From MWBF01 sp040772005 (GTDB lineage Bacteria > Chloroflexota > Anaerolineae > CG2-30-64-16): 64,000 nucleotides of DNA. The translations under genes and the position numbers were made by a program. Below, piece after piece: positions 43,197 through 52,858 of this stretch (its first letter is position 1; every line of letters starts with the position of its first letter). The stretch lies in NCBI GenBank assembly GCA_040772005.1, contig JAXGYZ010000014.1, forward strand, positions 62,001 through 126,000, given 5' to 3'. The notes below the pieces were generated by a model that saw nothing but the letters and a program-made list of their open reading frames with translations, was not told where the DNA came from and made no database searches.

Positions 43197-43265
43197 CTAC
43201 ACCCGCACGGCCGTCCGGCGCGAGACGGCTGCGGTCAGCGGCGTCTGTCTATGATCGGCATCATA

Positions 43266-43293
43266 TTCGCTGGCGAAATCCAGGCGCGATAAT
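43266..43293 (+). promoter_or_regulatory. possible promoter of the transglutaminase-like gene
   Basis: TTCGCT (43266-43271), spacer 16, GATAAT (43288-43293), about 125 bases upstream of ATG 43419. The match is modest. Confidence 0.35.
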
Positions 43294-43418
43294 ATGTTGT
43301 CATCTTGGACCGGCACCTGCACTACCTCTGGTGCGTACCCACCAGTCCTCGACCTGGCCATGCAGGCGGCCGGCTTTCCCGTGCGTCAACTTCATATACC
43401 GGTTGGGAGGAGACGGCC

Positions 43419-46400
43419 ATGCGTGCTCTTCTGAACAGCTCGAGATGGAACTTCGAGCGTTTCCTGGCATTGGCGCTCTGCCTGGCCCTGGTGATTGCCC
43501 CGCCAGCCGCCCGCGCATTGGGACACAGTGAGGACCCCCAACCGGTCACTGCGCAGAACGCCCAGCGTGAGTTTGCTGGCCGTCTTGCGACGCTGCAGGC
43601 CATGTTGGCGGAGATCGGGGATGCCGGCCCCGACGCAGAGCAGCGGGCTGCACTGGCCGCTGAAAAACAGGCGCTGATCGCCCTGGACCCCGCGGTCCGG
43701 CAGGAGCAAGCGGCAATCGCGCAACGGTTGGCCGTGGCGGGCCTGCCCGATGTCATCCTGGCCCGTCAGGCCGCGACCGCAGACATGCACGCGGCGCAGT
43801 TCTCTCGCCTGATGGCTGGGCTCGATACGATCGAGACCGCGCGGGGCGCCGAGCTGGCTGCCGCGTTGGCGGCGACCCGTGACCTGCTTGCGGCCGACCG
43901 GCCCCCGGCCCGCGAGCCACCCGCAGACCAGCCGCTGCCGCGACAGAAGCGAAAGCAGGTCGCGCCGGTGCTTGACCTTAGCACCCTGTCGCTCGCCTCC
44001 GCTGGCATTGCTGCGGTCCCCGCCAGCCCCCCCACCCAGGCCGACCTGGACCCCACCATCGACGTCCAGCTTACGGACGAGGTTATGGATCTCGCAGCGA
44101 GCCTCGGTCATTCTCCACTTCTGATCTACCGCTATGTCCGCGACCATGTCGATTTCGAGGCCTACCTGGGTTCGCGCAAAGGATCGCGTGAGACGCTGCT
44201 GGTGGGCAGTGGGAACGACTATGACCAGGCGTCGCTGTTGATAGCGCTGCTGCGTGCGTCCAACATTCCCGCGCGCTACATCGCCGGCGAGGTATACCTG
44301 CCCGCCGGCCAGGTGATGAACTGGCTGGGGGTGGACGACGCTGCGACCGCAGCCAGCCTGCTCGCGACCGCGGGCATGCAGGCGACGGCCTATGGGGATG
44401 GTTATGGCAATATCGTCGCCATCGCGTTCAACCACGTATGGGTCGCCGCCTATGTCCCGTATGGCAACTACCGCGGCATTGCGAACGATGACACTGGCAA
44501 GATGTGGGTGCCGCTGGATCCCAGCCTCAAGGCCTATGACTACGCTCCCGCGGTGGACATCCCTGCCGCGATGGGCTTCAATGCGGAAGCGTTCATCGAC
44601 AGTTACATCACGACGATGCACGAGCCCAGCCCGGTCGAGCTCTACCTGCAGCAGATCGAGGCATGGATGGCGACCAACCGGCCCGACCTGGCCTATCCGG
44701 ACGATGCGTTCCGTGCGCGCTCGGTTGTGCCTGATACGCTGGAGCTCCTTCCGGCCTCGCCGCCCTTCATTGTGCTCAGCAAGGATGCGGAGTACGCCGA
44801 GATTCCTGCCAGCGCGCGGCACCGCATCCGCTTTGTAATCGAGGACAACTACGGCTACACGCTGCTCGACCACACCGTTAACCTGCCCACGATCGCCAGC
44901 CGGCGAGTCACCATCTCGTACATCCCCGCCACCCCGGCCGACGAGGCGACCATCGCCTCCTACGGCGACCTGTATCTGACGCCGCCCAACCTGATCCATC
45001 TGAAGCCGGTGCTGCGCGTGGATGGCGCTGCCGTCGCGACCGGCGGGAGCATCGCCGCAGGCATCAGCCATTATTCCGACATGCACTTCCTGCCCCCCTC
45101 CGGCGACAGCAACGAGGTCCCCGCGGTCTACAACAACATCACGGCCGGCGCGTACCAGGGCATCGGCATCGATACTTACCGGGTCGGCATGGGTATCTTC
45201 GTGCCCGCGACCGACGGCGCGCTGCCGGACACGGATGGCATCACGGGCGAGAAGCTCTACCGCACGGCCATGGCCTACCTGGATCGGGTGGATCAGGCCG
45301 ACCGGACGATTGCCGAGACCATGCAGATGGCGTTCACCACCTCGGTCTCCGAGGCGATCGTCGAGAATGTGATCACGGTTTGGACGAGCTACGGTACGCC
45401 CGTGGACTGGGAGTGGCGCGGCCTGATCGTGGACGCCGACCGCAAGATCATCGGCCCGTTCTCCGCGGCCGGCGACACCAGCGAAGAGAAGGCGTTCATG
45501 GTGCTGGCGGGTGCGGACGGATCGATCTCGGAGAACCGCATCTTCGAGGACAGCTACGGCGAGGAGGCGGTCTCCACGATCAAGATCCTGGAGCTATCCA
45601 GCGACCAGGGCATCCCCATCTGCCGCATCCAGACCAGCATCGCGGCGGACTGCCCGGGCATGGCGCAGCCGAGTTCGGTGGTGAACGCGATCAATAACGC
45701 GCTGGCACAGGGCCATCACGTCACCATCCCGCGCACGGGCATCACCTACTACCAGTGGCAGGGGACCGGCTACATCGACATGGAGCCCGCGACCGGCGCG
45801 GCCGGCTATATTATCGCAGGCGGCCAGAGCGGTGGCGCGACCGTCGACATCTGGGTCGCGCCGTGGAATCTGATCTTCGCCACGATTTTCCGGGATGTGT
45901 GCAGCATCACGGCGAACATCACGTACCCTGCGGAGGGAGACTACTTCCCATATCCCGGTTTCTGGAGCGGCCTCCTGCATCCCCAGCCGCCGCGCTTCGA
46001 CGTGGACTACACAGTGAGCTACTGCGACGACGGTTCCAAGGTCGTAAACGAGAGCTTCCGGCCGCACTACCAGTACGGGCCCGGAGACTACACCTTCTAT
46101 GCCGGCTGGGGCACGGGCGCGACGCGCAACTTCACGATCTTCGGCGCGGAGGTGGAGACGCCGGATGACGCAGTCGCCTTCAAGGGTGGCGATTCCATCA
46201 CGCTGAACGCAAAAGGTGTTCCCAGGTTGCCGCCGGGCGCGACCTTCCAGTGGACCAAATACGGCAGCGGCGACGGCGCCTTCAACCCCGCGGATGCGCA
46301 GACAACGAAGTTTTCCGGCACCGTGACGGGTGAGCCGGAAGTCAAAGTCGCAGTTGCGAACTCGAACGGAACTACTACGAGCCCAGGCAAGAAGCTCTTC

Positions 46401-47447
46401 GTTGCGGAAGTCACTGACGTTACTGCCGAAGGCGCGGAGACAATCGCTGCTGTTGCGGGCGGAACGCCGGCTATGAAGCACTTCGTTTCGCCCAAAGGCA
46501 CCGGCTCGATGACCCTGAAGGCTACGGTCAACCCGAACACGGCCGAAGTGCGCGCGAAGGTGGACTGGGAGAATGCCACGGAAGACGCTGGCAATCCGCT
46601 CTCTGCCACAGTATCGAGGACAGCGGCCGCGGAGATTACCGTCAAGATCAAGATAGCCAACCAGGATGCCCGGACCGCTAAGGCTTGGGTGGTTTGGGCT
46701 AACCTGGCAGGCGGCGTCGCGCCACCGGTCGTAACAGCGATGATTTCCACAGAAGGGCTACGCGTAGGAACCAGACTTTCGTCGGCGTTCAACTGCACGG
46801 CGACGATTGTTCCGGCCAGCATTACCACCAGCGCGGACCGGCCCGACCTTTCCGGCGCGAATACAGCCCCTCCCCCCGGTGGCACCAACTCGTGTGGTGA
46901 CCCTCTTTCGGGAGGAGCCGACCACAAATGGGATATGACACGGAGAATCGCCATTCGGGCTGAAACCACCGCGCAGAATCCTCCGTTGGCCTTGCCGTGC
47001 GTAGATTTCACGGATGATTACCCGGCGAATCAGGCAGAGGGCAATGATGATGCCGGCACGGGAGATGAGAACAACAATCCTTATGGCTCTGGGGTTATCA
47101 CTAGTGTTGATACACCCTCGCGCTCGAACCTGTTGGAGGGGGGAAACGTTGGCGCAACCTATCGCAGCCGGCTGTGGTTCCAGGAGTTCGCCAGGTTTGA
47201 ACTAAACGGCAATTGGTACGTCGTCTCGGATCCATTGAACTGGCGCGTTGACTATCAGATGATTAAGCGGCAGGTTACGGAGGCCCTGTGGAACCTGGAT
47301 GCCAACGGCGATGGTGACCAGAACGACGATGTTAGCGAAGCGATGCTGGGCCAGGACACGAATGGTGATGGAGATCAGAACGATATGGTAGGATACTGGG
47401 ATAACAACGGATCGAGTTCTGCCAATGACAATGCCGACTTGCCCTGA
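43419..47447 (+). CDS. large secreted protein with transglutaminase-like domain lacking the Cys
   Basis: 1342 residues from ATG 43419 (GGGAGGAG upstream). Signal peptide (FLALALCLALVIAPPAARAL), a coiled N-terminal part (about 40-190), then a transglutaminase-core-like domain (about 220-390) with LLIALLRASNIPARYIAGE, FNHVWVAAYVPYG and WVPLDPSLK. His and Asp of the triad are present, but the Cys position reads GNDYDQASLL, so peptide cross-linking is unlikely. The middle holds beta-rich domains. Two Ig-like segments follow (TPDDAVAFKGGDSITLNAKG and later), and the end is a Ca-binding-like DANGDGDQND...DTNGDGDQND pair. Similar transglutaminase-like regions occur in Rhs/YD-repeat surface proteins. 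First of four exported proteins in a row. Confidence 0.8.
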   Translation: MRALLNSSRWNFERFLALALCLALVIAPPAARALGHSEDPQPVTAQNAQREFAGRLATLQAMLAEIGDAGPDAEQRAALAAEKQALIALDPAVRQEQAAIAQRLAVAGLPDVILARQAATADMHAAQFSRLMAGLDTIETARGAELAAALAATRDLLAADRPPAREPPADQPLPRQKRKQVAPVLDLSTLSLASAGIAAVPASPPTQADLDPTIDVQLTDEVMDLAASLGHSPLLIYRYVRDHVDFEAYLGSRKGSRETLLVGSGNDYDQASLLIALLRASNIPARYIAGEVYLPAGQVMNWLGVDDAATAASLLATAGMQATAYGDGYGNIVAIAFNHVWVAAYVPYGNYRGIANDDTGKMWVPLDPSLKAYDYAPAVDIPAAMGFNAEAFIDSYITTMHEPSPVELYLQQIEAWMATNRPDLAYPDDAFRARSVVPDTLELLPASPPFIVLSKDAEYAEIPASARHRIRFVIEDNYGYTLLDHTVNLPTIASRRVTISYIPATPADEATIASYGDLYLTPPNLIHLKPVLRVDGAAVATGGSIAAGISHYSDMHFLPPSGDSNEVPAVYNNITAGAYQGIGIDTYRVGMGIFVPATDGALPDTDGITGEKLYRTAMAYLDRVDQADRTIAETMQMAFTTSVSEAIVENVITVWTSYGTPVDWEWRGLIVDADRKIIGPFSAAGDTSEEKAFMVLAGADGSISENRIFEDSYGEEAVSTIKILELSSDQGIPICRIQTSIAADCPGMAQPSSVVNAINNALAQGHHVTIPRTGITYYQWQGTGYIDMEPATGAAGYIIAGGQSGGATVDIWVAPWNLIFATIFRDVCSITANITYPAEGDYFPYPGFWSGLLHPQPPRFDVDYTVSYCDDGSKVVNESFRPHYQYGPGDYTFYAGWGTGATRNFTIFGAEVETPDDAVAFKGGDSITLNAKGVPRLPPGATFQWTKYGSGDGAFNPADAQTTKFSGTVTGEPEVKVAVANSNGTTTSPGKKLFVAEVTDVTAEGAETIAAVAGGTPAMKHFVSPKGTGSMTLKATVNPNTAEVRAKVDWENATEDAGNPLSATVSRTAAAEITVKIKIANQDARTAKAWVVWANLAGGVAPPVVTAMISTEGLRVGTRLSSAFNCTATIVPASITTSADRPDLSGANTAPPPGGTNSCGDPLSGGADHKWDMTRRIAIRAETTAQNPPLALPCVDFTDDYPANQAEGNDDAGTGDENNNPYGSGVITSVDTPSRSNLLEGGNVGATYRSRLWFQEFARFELNGNWYVVSDPLNWRVDYQMIKRQVTEALWNLDANGDGDQNDDVSEAMLGQDTNGDGDQNDMVGYWDNNGSSSANDNADLP

Positions 47448-47489
47448 GATATCGGCTGCGAAGACGAGCCGGACAGGAGGTTCACAGCA

Positions 47490-48158
47490 ATGAGTAATCG
47501 GGCCACGGTACTCAAAACCATTATGATAGTATCCCTGTTGTCGCTGCTTGCGGCCACAGTTGTGATGGCATTATCCGGAGACGTCAGGAGCGCCGATCAG
47601 ATGGTAACGCCACCAGCCAAGTCAGGACCAGATGCGGCTGGCCTGTTGCAGGGTGACAGCGCGCGCCTCGCTGCCATCTTGCCGGGCCGGCCAAATGTCA
47701 TCACTGCAGAGGCGCTCCGGCTCATGAAGGCTGTGGCGAGTGCTCGGCAGCCGGAGGGGGCGCTCCTGCTGATCAAGAGCTTAGTCTTCAACGAGGACCC
47801 CAACACCAGCAATGAGCAGAGAACCCAGGAAATGTTGCTCCCGGCGATTGCCTTGCTGGATGAGTACTACGGGGAGTCCGCAGCCGAGTTGCTGTACCAG
47901 GAAGGCATAGGAGCGGAACAGGACTGGTATCGAAACCGGATTGCATTGGCCGTACGCGCAATTCTGTCGCCGGAATCGCGTGCGTCTTACGATGCCAGGT
48001 TCGAGCTTGCGACCTCCGCAGATGACGGTGCCAGTGCTTTCGTTGAGGCGCTCGCGTCCACTGATTTGGACTTGCACCTGGCGATTCCCGGGGCGGATCT
48101 GATCAATAAGCTCGACGAGAAAGTCAAGCAGCTTCGTGAGCAAAACCAGGGACAGTAG
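47490..48158 (+). CDS. secreted protein of unknown function
   Basis: 222 residues; ACAGGAGG upstream of ATG 47490. It has a signal or anchor helix (TVLKTIMIVSLLSLLAATVVMAL) and then an almost all-helical body, for example ITAEALRLMKAVASARQPEG, LLPAIALLDEYYGESAAELL and INKLDEKVKQLREQNQGQ at the C-terminus. I recognise no family. It lies 42 bases after the transglutaminase-like gene and 28 bases before the toroid protein, so the genes probably form an operon and the product may act on the same surface complex. Confidence 0.65.
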   Translation: MSNRATVLKTIMIVSLLSLLAATVVMALSGDVRSADQMVTPPAKSGPDAAGLLQGDSARLAAILPGRPNVITAEALRLMKAVASARQPEGALLLIKSLVFNEDPNTSNEQRTQEMLLPAIALLDEYYGESAAELLYQEGIGAEQDWYRNRIALAVRAILSPESRASYDARFELATSADDGASAFVEALASTDLDLHLAIPGADLINKLDEKVKQLREQNQGQ

Positions 48159-48186
48159 CAGTCTGCAGATGATCGGGGGTAATACC

Positions 48187-49743
48187 ATGAGAAGATCACT
48201 GCCTGGTTGTGTCGCTGTGTGCGTGGCGCTCCTGATCACGGGGATGGTGCTGCCTCCGGCAGTCCCACCCGCGGCCGCTGCGCCGCTCATGGACGCGTAC
48301 AGTGCAGTGGCCGGCGGCGTCGCCTGGTTGAACGCCCACGCCAACCCGGGCGGCGGCTGGGGTGACCCGGCCGGCAGCGGGCTGCGCGATACCGCGTTCG
48401 CCGTCCGGGCGCTCCGCAGCCAGGGGTCAGCGGGCGGTGCATATGAGGCAGGACTGGCCGTCCTGACGAGCGCGACCCCCGTGGCCATCGACTACCAGGC
48501 GCGGCGTGCGGTCGCCCTGGCGCGCGGCGGCCAGGACGTGAGCGCGGCCATCACCGCCCTGCTTGCGGCCCAGAACGGCAACTGGACCGGCACGGGCATC
48601 CCCAACCAGCCGGAGGGCGGGTGGGGCGCGGCCGCGGGTTATGCCTCTGCGGTGCCCGACACCACGCTGGCCCTGGACGCTCTCTACGCGGCGGGACTGC
48701 CCGGCGGCCTCTTCGTCGGTGACGAGACGGTCGCAGCAGGCGCAACCGACAGCTTCCACTACACCCTGCCCGCCGGCGTGACTACCGTGCGCGTCATCTT
48801 CAGTCCCCTGGCCGGCCAGATCCAGGTCCGCATCAAGGCGGGTGCGCCGCCGACCCTTGCCGATCCCTATTACAACCTGACCGGGCCGGCTACGCTGGGC
48901 GGGCTCAGCACGGCTGCGGGCGTCTACTACATCCGGGTGGACGGCGTGGCTGCAAACACGACGTATGGGTTGGCCGTCAGCTACATCGCCAACGGCTTCG
49001 ACACCGACGCGCTGCGGCTGCCGCTGAGCTACCTGCAGGCCGCGCAGAGAGCGGACGGCGGCTGGGGCCTGGCAATTGCCGCGGACGCCAGCTACGTTGG
49101 ACTCACAGCCGAGACGGTGCTGACCCTGCTGGACTACAGCCTGTACTATGATGTGCGCACGGCGCTGGCAAACGGGCTCGCCTGGCTGGCAGCCAACCAG
49201 AACGGCGACGGCGGCTGGGGCAGCCCTGCCGGCACGGTCTACGAGACCGCGCTCGCCTTCTACGCCCTGGACCGCGCAGGCTCGACCGCGTTCGACCGGA
49301 CTGCGGCCGAGGGCTGGCTGCTGGGCAGCCAGTCGCCCGACGGGAGCTGGAATGGCCTGCCCTATGACACCGCAGTGGCGGTGCTCGCGCTGGGTAACCA
49401 GTTCTCCGGCCTGCCTGCTGCGCCGGCCAGCCTCACCATCAGTGCCGCGGACCCGGATGTCATCCTGGATTGGGCCCTGGTCAGCACCACCCGCGCCGGT
49501 GACTCCGTCACCGTGGGCCACTACAATGTCTACCGAATGGCTGATCCCTACTTCGCGGTCACTGCCGCAACGCCGGTCTACGACACCGCCGCTGGGTTGA
49601 CCTATCCGGATGACGGTGTATTCGGCACTCCGCCGGAGGTGTGGTTCTACGGCGTGGCCGCAGTGGATGGCGCCGGCAAGCTGGGAGACGTCTCTCCGCA
49701 CACCGGGCTGTTCGAGTTCACTATCGTCCCGGGAGGAGGGTGA
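48187..49743 (+). CDS. secreted terpene-cyclase-like toroid protein with PPC domain
   Basis: 518 residues from ATG 48187 (weak GGGGG ribosome site). Signal peptide (SLPGCVAVCVALLITGMVLP), then alpha/alpha-toroid repeats of the prenyltransferase/squalene-cyclase kind: GVAWLNAHANPGGGWGD, LQAAQRADGGWGLA, GLAWLAANQNGDGGWGSP and WLLGSQSPDGSWNG. A PPC (bacterial pre-peptidase C) sandwich is inserted at about 185-280 (GATDSFHYTLPAG ... GVYYIRVDGV). The C-terminus is an FN3-like module (HYNVYRMADPYF ... FYGVAAVDG). There is no catalytic DxDD or Cys-zinc set, so it is likely a binding protein in which the toroid holds a peptide, polysaccharide or lipid. Confidence 0.8.
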   Translation: MRRSLPGCVAVCVALLITGMVLPPAVPPAAAAPLMDAYSAVAGGVAWLNAHANPGGGWGDPAGSGLRDTAFAVRALRSQGSAGGAYEAGLAVLTSATPVAIDYQARRAVALARGGQDVSAAITALLAAQNGNWTGTGIPNQPEGGWGAAAGYASAVPDTTLALDALYAAGLPGGLFVGDETVAAGATDSFHYTLPAGVTTVRVIFSPLAGQIQVRIKAGAPPTLADPYYNLTGPATLGGLSTAAGVYYIRVDGVAANTTYGLAVSYIANGFDTDALRLPLSYLQAAQRADGGWGLAIAADASYVGLTAETVLTLLDYSLYYDVRTALANGLAWLAANQNGDGGWGSPAGTVYETALAFYALDRAGSTAFDRTAAEGWLLGSQSPDGSWNGLPYDTAVAVLALGNQFSGLPAAPASLTISAADPDVILDWALVSTTRAGDSVTVGHYNVYRMADPYFAVTAATPVYDTAAGLTYPDDGVFGTPPEVWFYGVAAVDGAGKLGDVSPHTGLFEFTIVPGGG

Positions 49744-49862
49744 AGCTTTGCAGCGCTTTCATTTACGACCGTAGCGAGGAGGTGAAGTCGGGCCACATCT
49801 CGGCATCGCACAACTGCATATCCGCCAAGTCAGTTTTTGCCGATCAGGGAGGTTCAGCGACC

Positions 49863-52145
49863 ATGGCAACGAAACGCATTTCGTATTTGTTCTTCGTGTT
49901 ATGCCTGTTGTTTTCTCTGCCCTCCATGGCAGCGGCTGCCCCGCAACCCCCGCAGCCAGGTGAAATGGGCTCCGGCCTCGCGGCTGCACAGGCCTTGGCG
50001 CCCGATGCGCCCGATGCAATCCTTCCCGCAGTAACCTTCACGGGACGTGTCAGCTGGTCGGTCGACGGCCTGGGATCCAATGATCCGAACGGAGGCATCA
50101 TCCAGGTCGAAAAGCCGGCAGGCGCGACGGTCAAAAGCGCCTATCTGGCTGCCGCCACCATCTTTAGCGGCGGAACGATTGCCGATGGCGCCATCCAGAT
50201 CGACGGCGCCGGCGTCAACTGGGACAGCGTCATCCCCAGTGCAATCTCCTCCTACAACCATTGGAGCGATGTCACGGCGCTGGTCAAGCCTAAAATCGAT
50301 GCAGCCCCCGCCGGCCGGGTAGATTTTCTGGTCACGGAAGCCAACACCGGCGTCATCGATGGTGAGATCCTCGCAGTGGTCTTCGACGATCCTAACCAGG
50401 CGACCAACAACACGATCGTCCTGATGTTTGGCGCCCAGAACACCGGCGGTGACACCTTTGCCATCGGCCTCGCCGAGCCGCTCGATCTGGCCGATCCGAA
50501 CCTGATGCTCATCCTGTCGCTGGGCATTTCGTACGGCTACCAGTCCAGCGCCAATGCCGGCCAATACAGCCTGATCGACGTGAACGGGCAGCGCCTGACT
50601 TCGTCGGCCGGCGGCCAGGACGATGCCGGGTACATGGGTCCAAACGGTACGCTCCTGACCGTAGGTGGCCTTGATGACAGCATCGCCAATCCGCCAGACC
50701 CCTATTCCGGCACGCAGGGCAGTCCTCCCTATCGTTATGATGACGAACTGTACGATCTCAAGCCGTTCGTGCAGACCGGCGACGTATCCATCCAGGTTGA
50801 TACCCTCAATCCGTCGACCGATGACAACATCTTCTTCGCCGGCCTGTTCCTCGCCTCCGCCCAGGCGGTGGTCAACGAGGGCATCCTGCTGTCGCCCACC
50901 GAGGCAACCAATCCGGTCGGCACGGCTCATACGGTCACTGCGAAGGTCCAGGATGACCGGGGGCAACCCGTCCAGGGGACCCAGGTCACCTTCAGCGTCC
51001 TGGCCGGGCCTAACGCCGGGGCAAGCGGGATGTGCTCCGTCAACGCTGACTGCACCACGGACGCCGGCGGGCAGGTCAGCTTCACCTACACCGGCACGGG
51101 CGGACCCGGAACTGACCAGATCCAGGCCTGTTTCCTGCCCCATAATGCCCAGGTGTCGGTCTGCTCTCAGATCGTTACCAAGACCTGGATCGGCAGGCCC
51201 CAGGCCCAGATCTACGGCTGGACGTTCCTGGATGCCAACGCGGATGGTTGGCGTGAGCATCCTGTAGATACCAGCACCGGCGTGGCGGGTGTCAAGCTGA
51301 TCCTGACGCGCGACGGCGTCGAGGTCGCGACGGCCCTGTCCACCCCGGAGGCCGGCTGGTATGACTTTGGCCTGCAGGATCCCGGCAACTATTGCGTCGA
51401 GATGCTGACGCCCGCGGGCTACGTGCCCACGAGCCCCACCAAGGTATGCTTCGCGCTCGGCGCGGACGACCAGGTCGCCAACTTCGGCCTGGAGCCTGCG
51501 CGGGCGAGCATCGGCGACCTGGTCTTCTTCGATACCAACACCAACGGCGCTCATGATGCAGACGAGCCTGGCATCCCCAACGTCACCGTTGCCCTTTGGT
51601 CAGCCACTGGCGGCGTGCCGGTTGCGATCATCGCAAACACCACCACCGGGCCTGATGGCGCATACCTGTTCGAGAACGTCGTGCCGGGCGAGTACTTCGT
51701 GCAGGTCACCGACGACAATGGTGAGGTGGCCGGCCTGTCGCTGACGACCGCCGGTAACCCGCTTGGCCCGATCACCGTCGTCCACCTGCAGGCGTATCTC
51801 GACGCCGACTTCGGCTACAATCTCGTCTGCCCGCCCACGCGCGGTGCGGTCAGCGGCCGCGTCTGGCTCGATGTCAATGCCGACGGCGTGCAGGATGCCG
51901 GTGAGCCGGGCCTCTCGGACGTGACCGTCTACATCCAGCCGCTTGGTCACCTGGCCACGCGCGTGACCACTACCAACGCTAACGGTAACTTCTACGCGTG
52001 CGTGCGGCCGGGCTCCTACCTGGTGGCCCCCGAGACGGATGTGCCGCCGCTGTCCGATCTGGTTCCCATCACGACCGAGTTCTACCTGCCGGTCACGATC
52101 AAGCCCGGCCTCGGCTTCCATGCGGCGTTCTTCGGCTACCAATAA
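49863..52145 (+). CDS. secreted adhesin-like protein with Big_1 and three SdrD_B domains
   Basis: 760 residues from ATG 49863 (GGGAGG nine bases upstream; the open frame extends about 74 codons further and crosses the previous gene's end). Signal peptide (YLFFVLCLLFSLPSMAAA), a beta-rich DUF3344-like region (about 60-330), a Big_1-type Ig domain (GTAHTVTAKVQDDRGQPVQGTQVTFSV), and three SdrD_B/CNA-B-like domains starting IYGWTFLDANADGW, IGDLVFFDTNTNGAHDADEPG and SGRVWLDVNADGVQDAGEPG, each with a DxNxDGxxD Ca-binding-like loop. It has no visible sortase motif. A long GC-rich terminator follows. Likely function: surface display or adhesion. Confidence 0.85.
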   Translation: MATKRISYLFFVLCLLFSLPSMAAAAPQPPQPGEMGSGLAAAQALAPDAPDAILPAVTFTGRVSWSVDGLGSNDPNGGIIQVEKPAGATVKSAYLAAATIFSGGTIADGAIQIDGAGVNWDSVIPSAISSYNHWSDVTALVKPKIDAAPAGRVDFLVTEANTGVIDGEILAVVFDDPNQATNNTIVLMFGAQNTGGDTFAIGLAEPLDLADPNLMLILSLGISYGYQSSANAGQYSLIDVNGQRLTSSAGGQDDAGYMGPNGTLLTVGGLDDSIANPPDPYSGTQGSPPYRYDDELYDLKPFVQTGDVSIQVDTLNPSTDDNIFFAGLFLASAQAVVNEGILLSPTEATNPVGTAHTVTAKVQDDRGQPVQGTQVTFSVLAGPNAGASGMCSVNADCTTDAGGQVSFTYTGTGGPGTDQIQACFLPHNAQVSVCSQIVTKTWIGRPQAQIYGWTFLDANADGWREHPVDTSTGVAGVKLILTRDGVEVATALSTPEAGWYDFGLQDPGNYCVEMLTPAGYVPTSPTKVCFALGADDQVANFGLEPARASIGDLVFFDTNTNGAHDADEPGIPNVTVALWSATGGVPVAIIANTTTGPDGAYLFENVVPGEYFVQVTDDNGEVAGLSLTTAGNPLGPITVVHLQAYLDADFGYNLVCPPTRGAVSGRVWLDVNADGVQDAGEPGLSDVTVYIQPLGHLATRVTTTNANGNFYACVRPGSYLVAPETDVPPLSDLVPITTEFYLPVTIKPGLGFHAAFFGYQ

Positions 52146-52168
52146 CGCGTGACGTCCTAGCGTAAGGG

Positions 52169-52204
52169 TGCCCCGGCGGAGCGGCCGCTCCGCTGGGGCA
52201 TTTT
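52169..52204 (+). terminator. terminator of the second secretome island
   Basis: TGCCCCGGCGGAGCG and CGCTCCGCTGGGGCA pair with one G-U over about 15 bp around a GC loop, followed by TTTT. Confidence 0.85.
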
Positions 52205-52205
52205 G

Positions 52206-52235
52206 TTGGCCCAATCGCCCCCGCGATGATAAAAT
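52206..52235 (+). promoter_or_regulatory. promoter of the ACT-PFL pair
   Basis: TTGGCC (52206-52211), an 18-base spacer and TAAAAT (52230-52235), about 27 bases before ATG 52262. Confidence 0.5.
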
Positions 52236-52261
52236 CAACCCCATCCCTCCTGAAGGAACGT

Positions 52262-52858
52262 ATGCCCATGCCCGATTCACCCCAGACTTACGTTATCGCC
52301 GTCATGTCGCGCGATCGCATCGGCATCATTGCGGAGGTCGCGGGCGCGCTCAGCGCGCTGGGCGGCGACATCGCAGACTCGCGGCAGAGTGTCCTCTGCG
52401 GCTACTTCACCATGCTGCTGCTCGCCCGCTTCCCGGCCGGTGTGACCGGCGACGCCATCGAGCAGGCCATCCAGGCTGCCAGCCACGCCAGTCCGTACGG
52501 TCGGGGCGCACCGCGGCTGGAGGTCATTGTCCGCCAGGCCGATCCCGCCGCGCTGGCCGCAGACGCGGCGCAGGAGGCCGGCGGCTCGAGCTATCTCCTG
52601 ACCGCCCGCGGGCCGGACCGGGTGGGGTTCGTTGCGGCCGTCTCGGCCTTCTGCTCAGCCAACGGGCTCAACATCCTCGACCTGTCCACGACGGTCTTCG
52701 GGGGCGACTATATCATGATGCTCCTGGTGGATGTCAGCCGCTGCGGCGACCTGGACGACCTGCGCCGCCGGCTGAAGGCGTTCGGGGAGCAGGCGGGGCT
52801 GAGCGCAGTGCTCCAGCACGAGGCCATCTTCCGCGCGACGAACGAGGTGGACGCATGA
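52262..52858 (+). CDS. tandem ACT-domain protein (GcvR-like)
   Basis: 198 residues from ATG 52262 (GAAGGA upstream). Two ACT-type domains: the first YVIAVMSRDRIGIIAEVAGA-LSALGGDI (about 8-75), the second LLTARGPDRVGFVAAVSAF-CSANGLNILD (about 110-185). ACT domains bind small molecules, usually amino acids, and dimerise. The stop overlaps the start of the PFL-family gene (ATGA). ACT plus PFL/DUF711 pairs are widespread in bacteria and archaea; their shared function is not established. Confidence 0.85.
   Translation: MPMPDSPQTYVIAVMSRDRIGIIAEVAGALSALGGDIADSRQSVLCGYFTMLLLARFPAGVTGDAIEQAIQAASHASPYGRGAPRLEVIVRQADPAALAADAAQEAGGSSYLLTARGPDRVGFVAAVSAFCSANGLNILDLSTTVFGGDYIMMLLVDVSRCGDLDDLRRRLKAFGEQAGLSAVLQHEAIFRATNEVDA

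Noticed and set aside
52168..52854. N-terminal extension of the PFL-family frame by 229 codons
   Set aside because: It overlaps the ACT gene in another frame. The ATGA junction at 52855 and the family's own start argue for the shorter protein.
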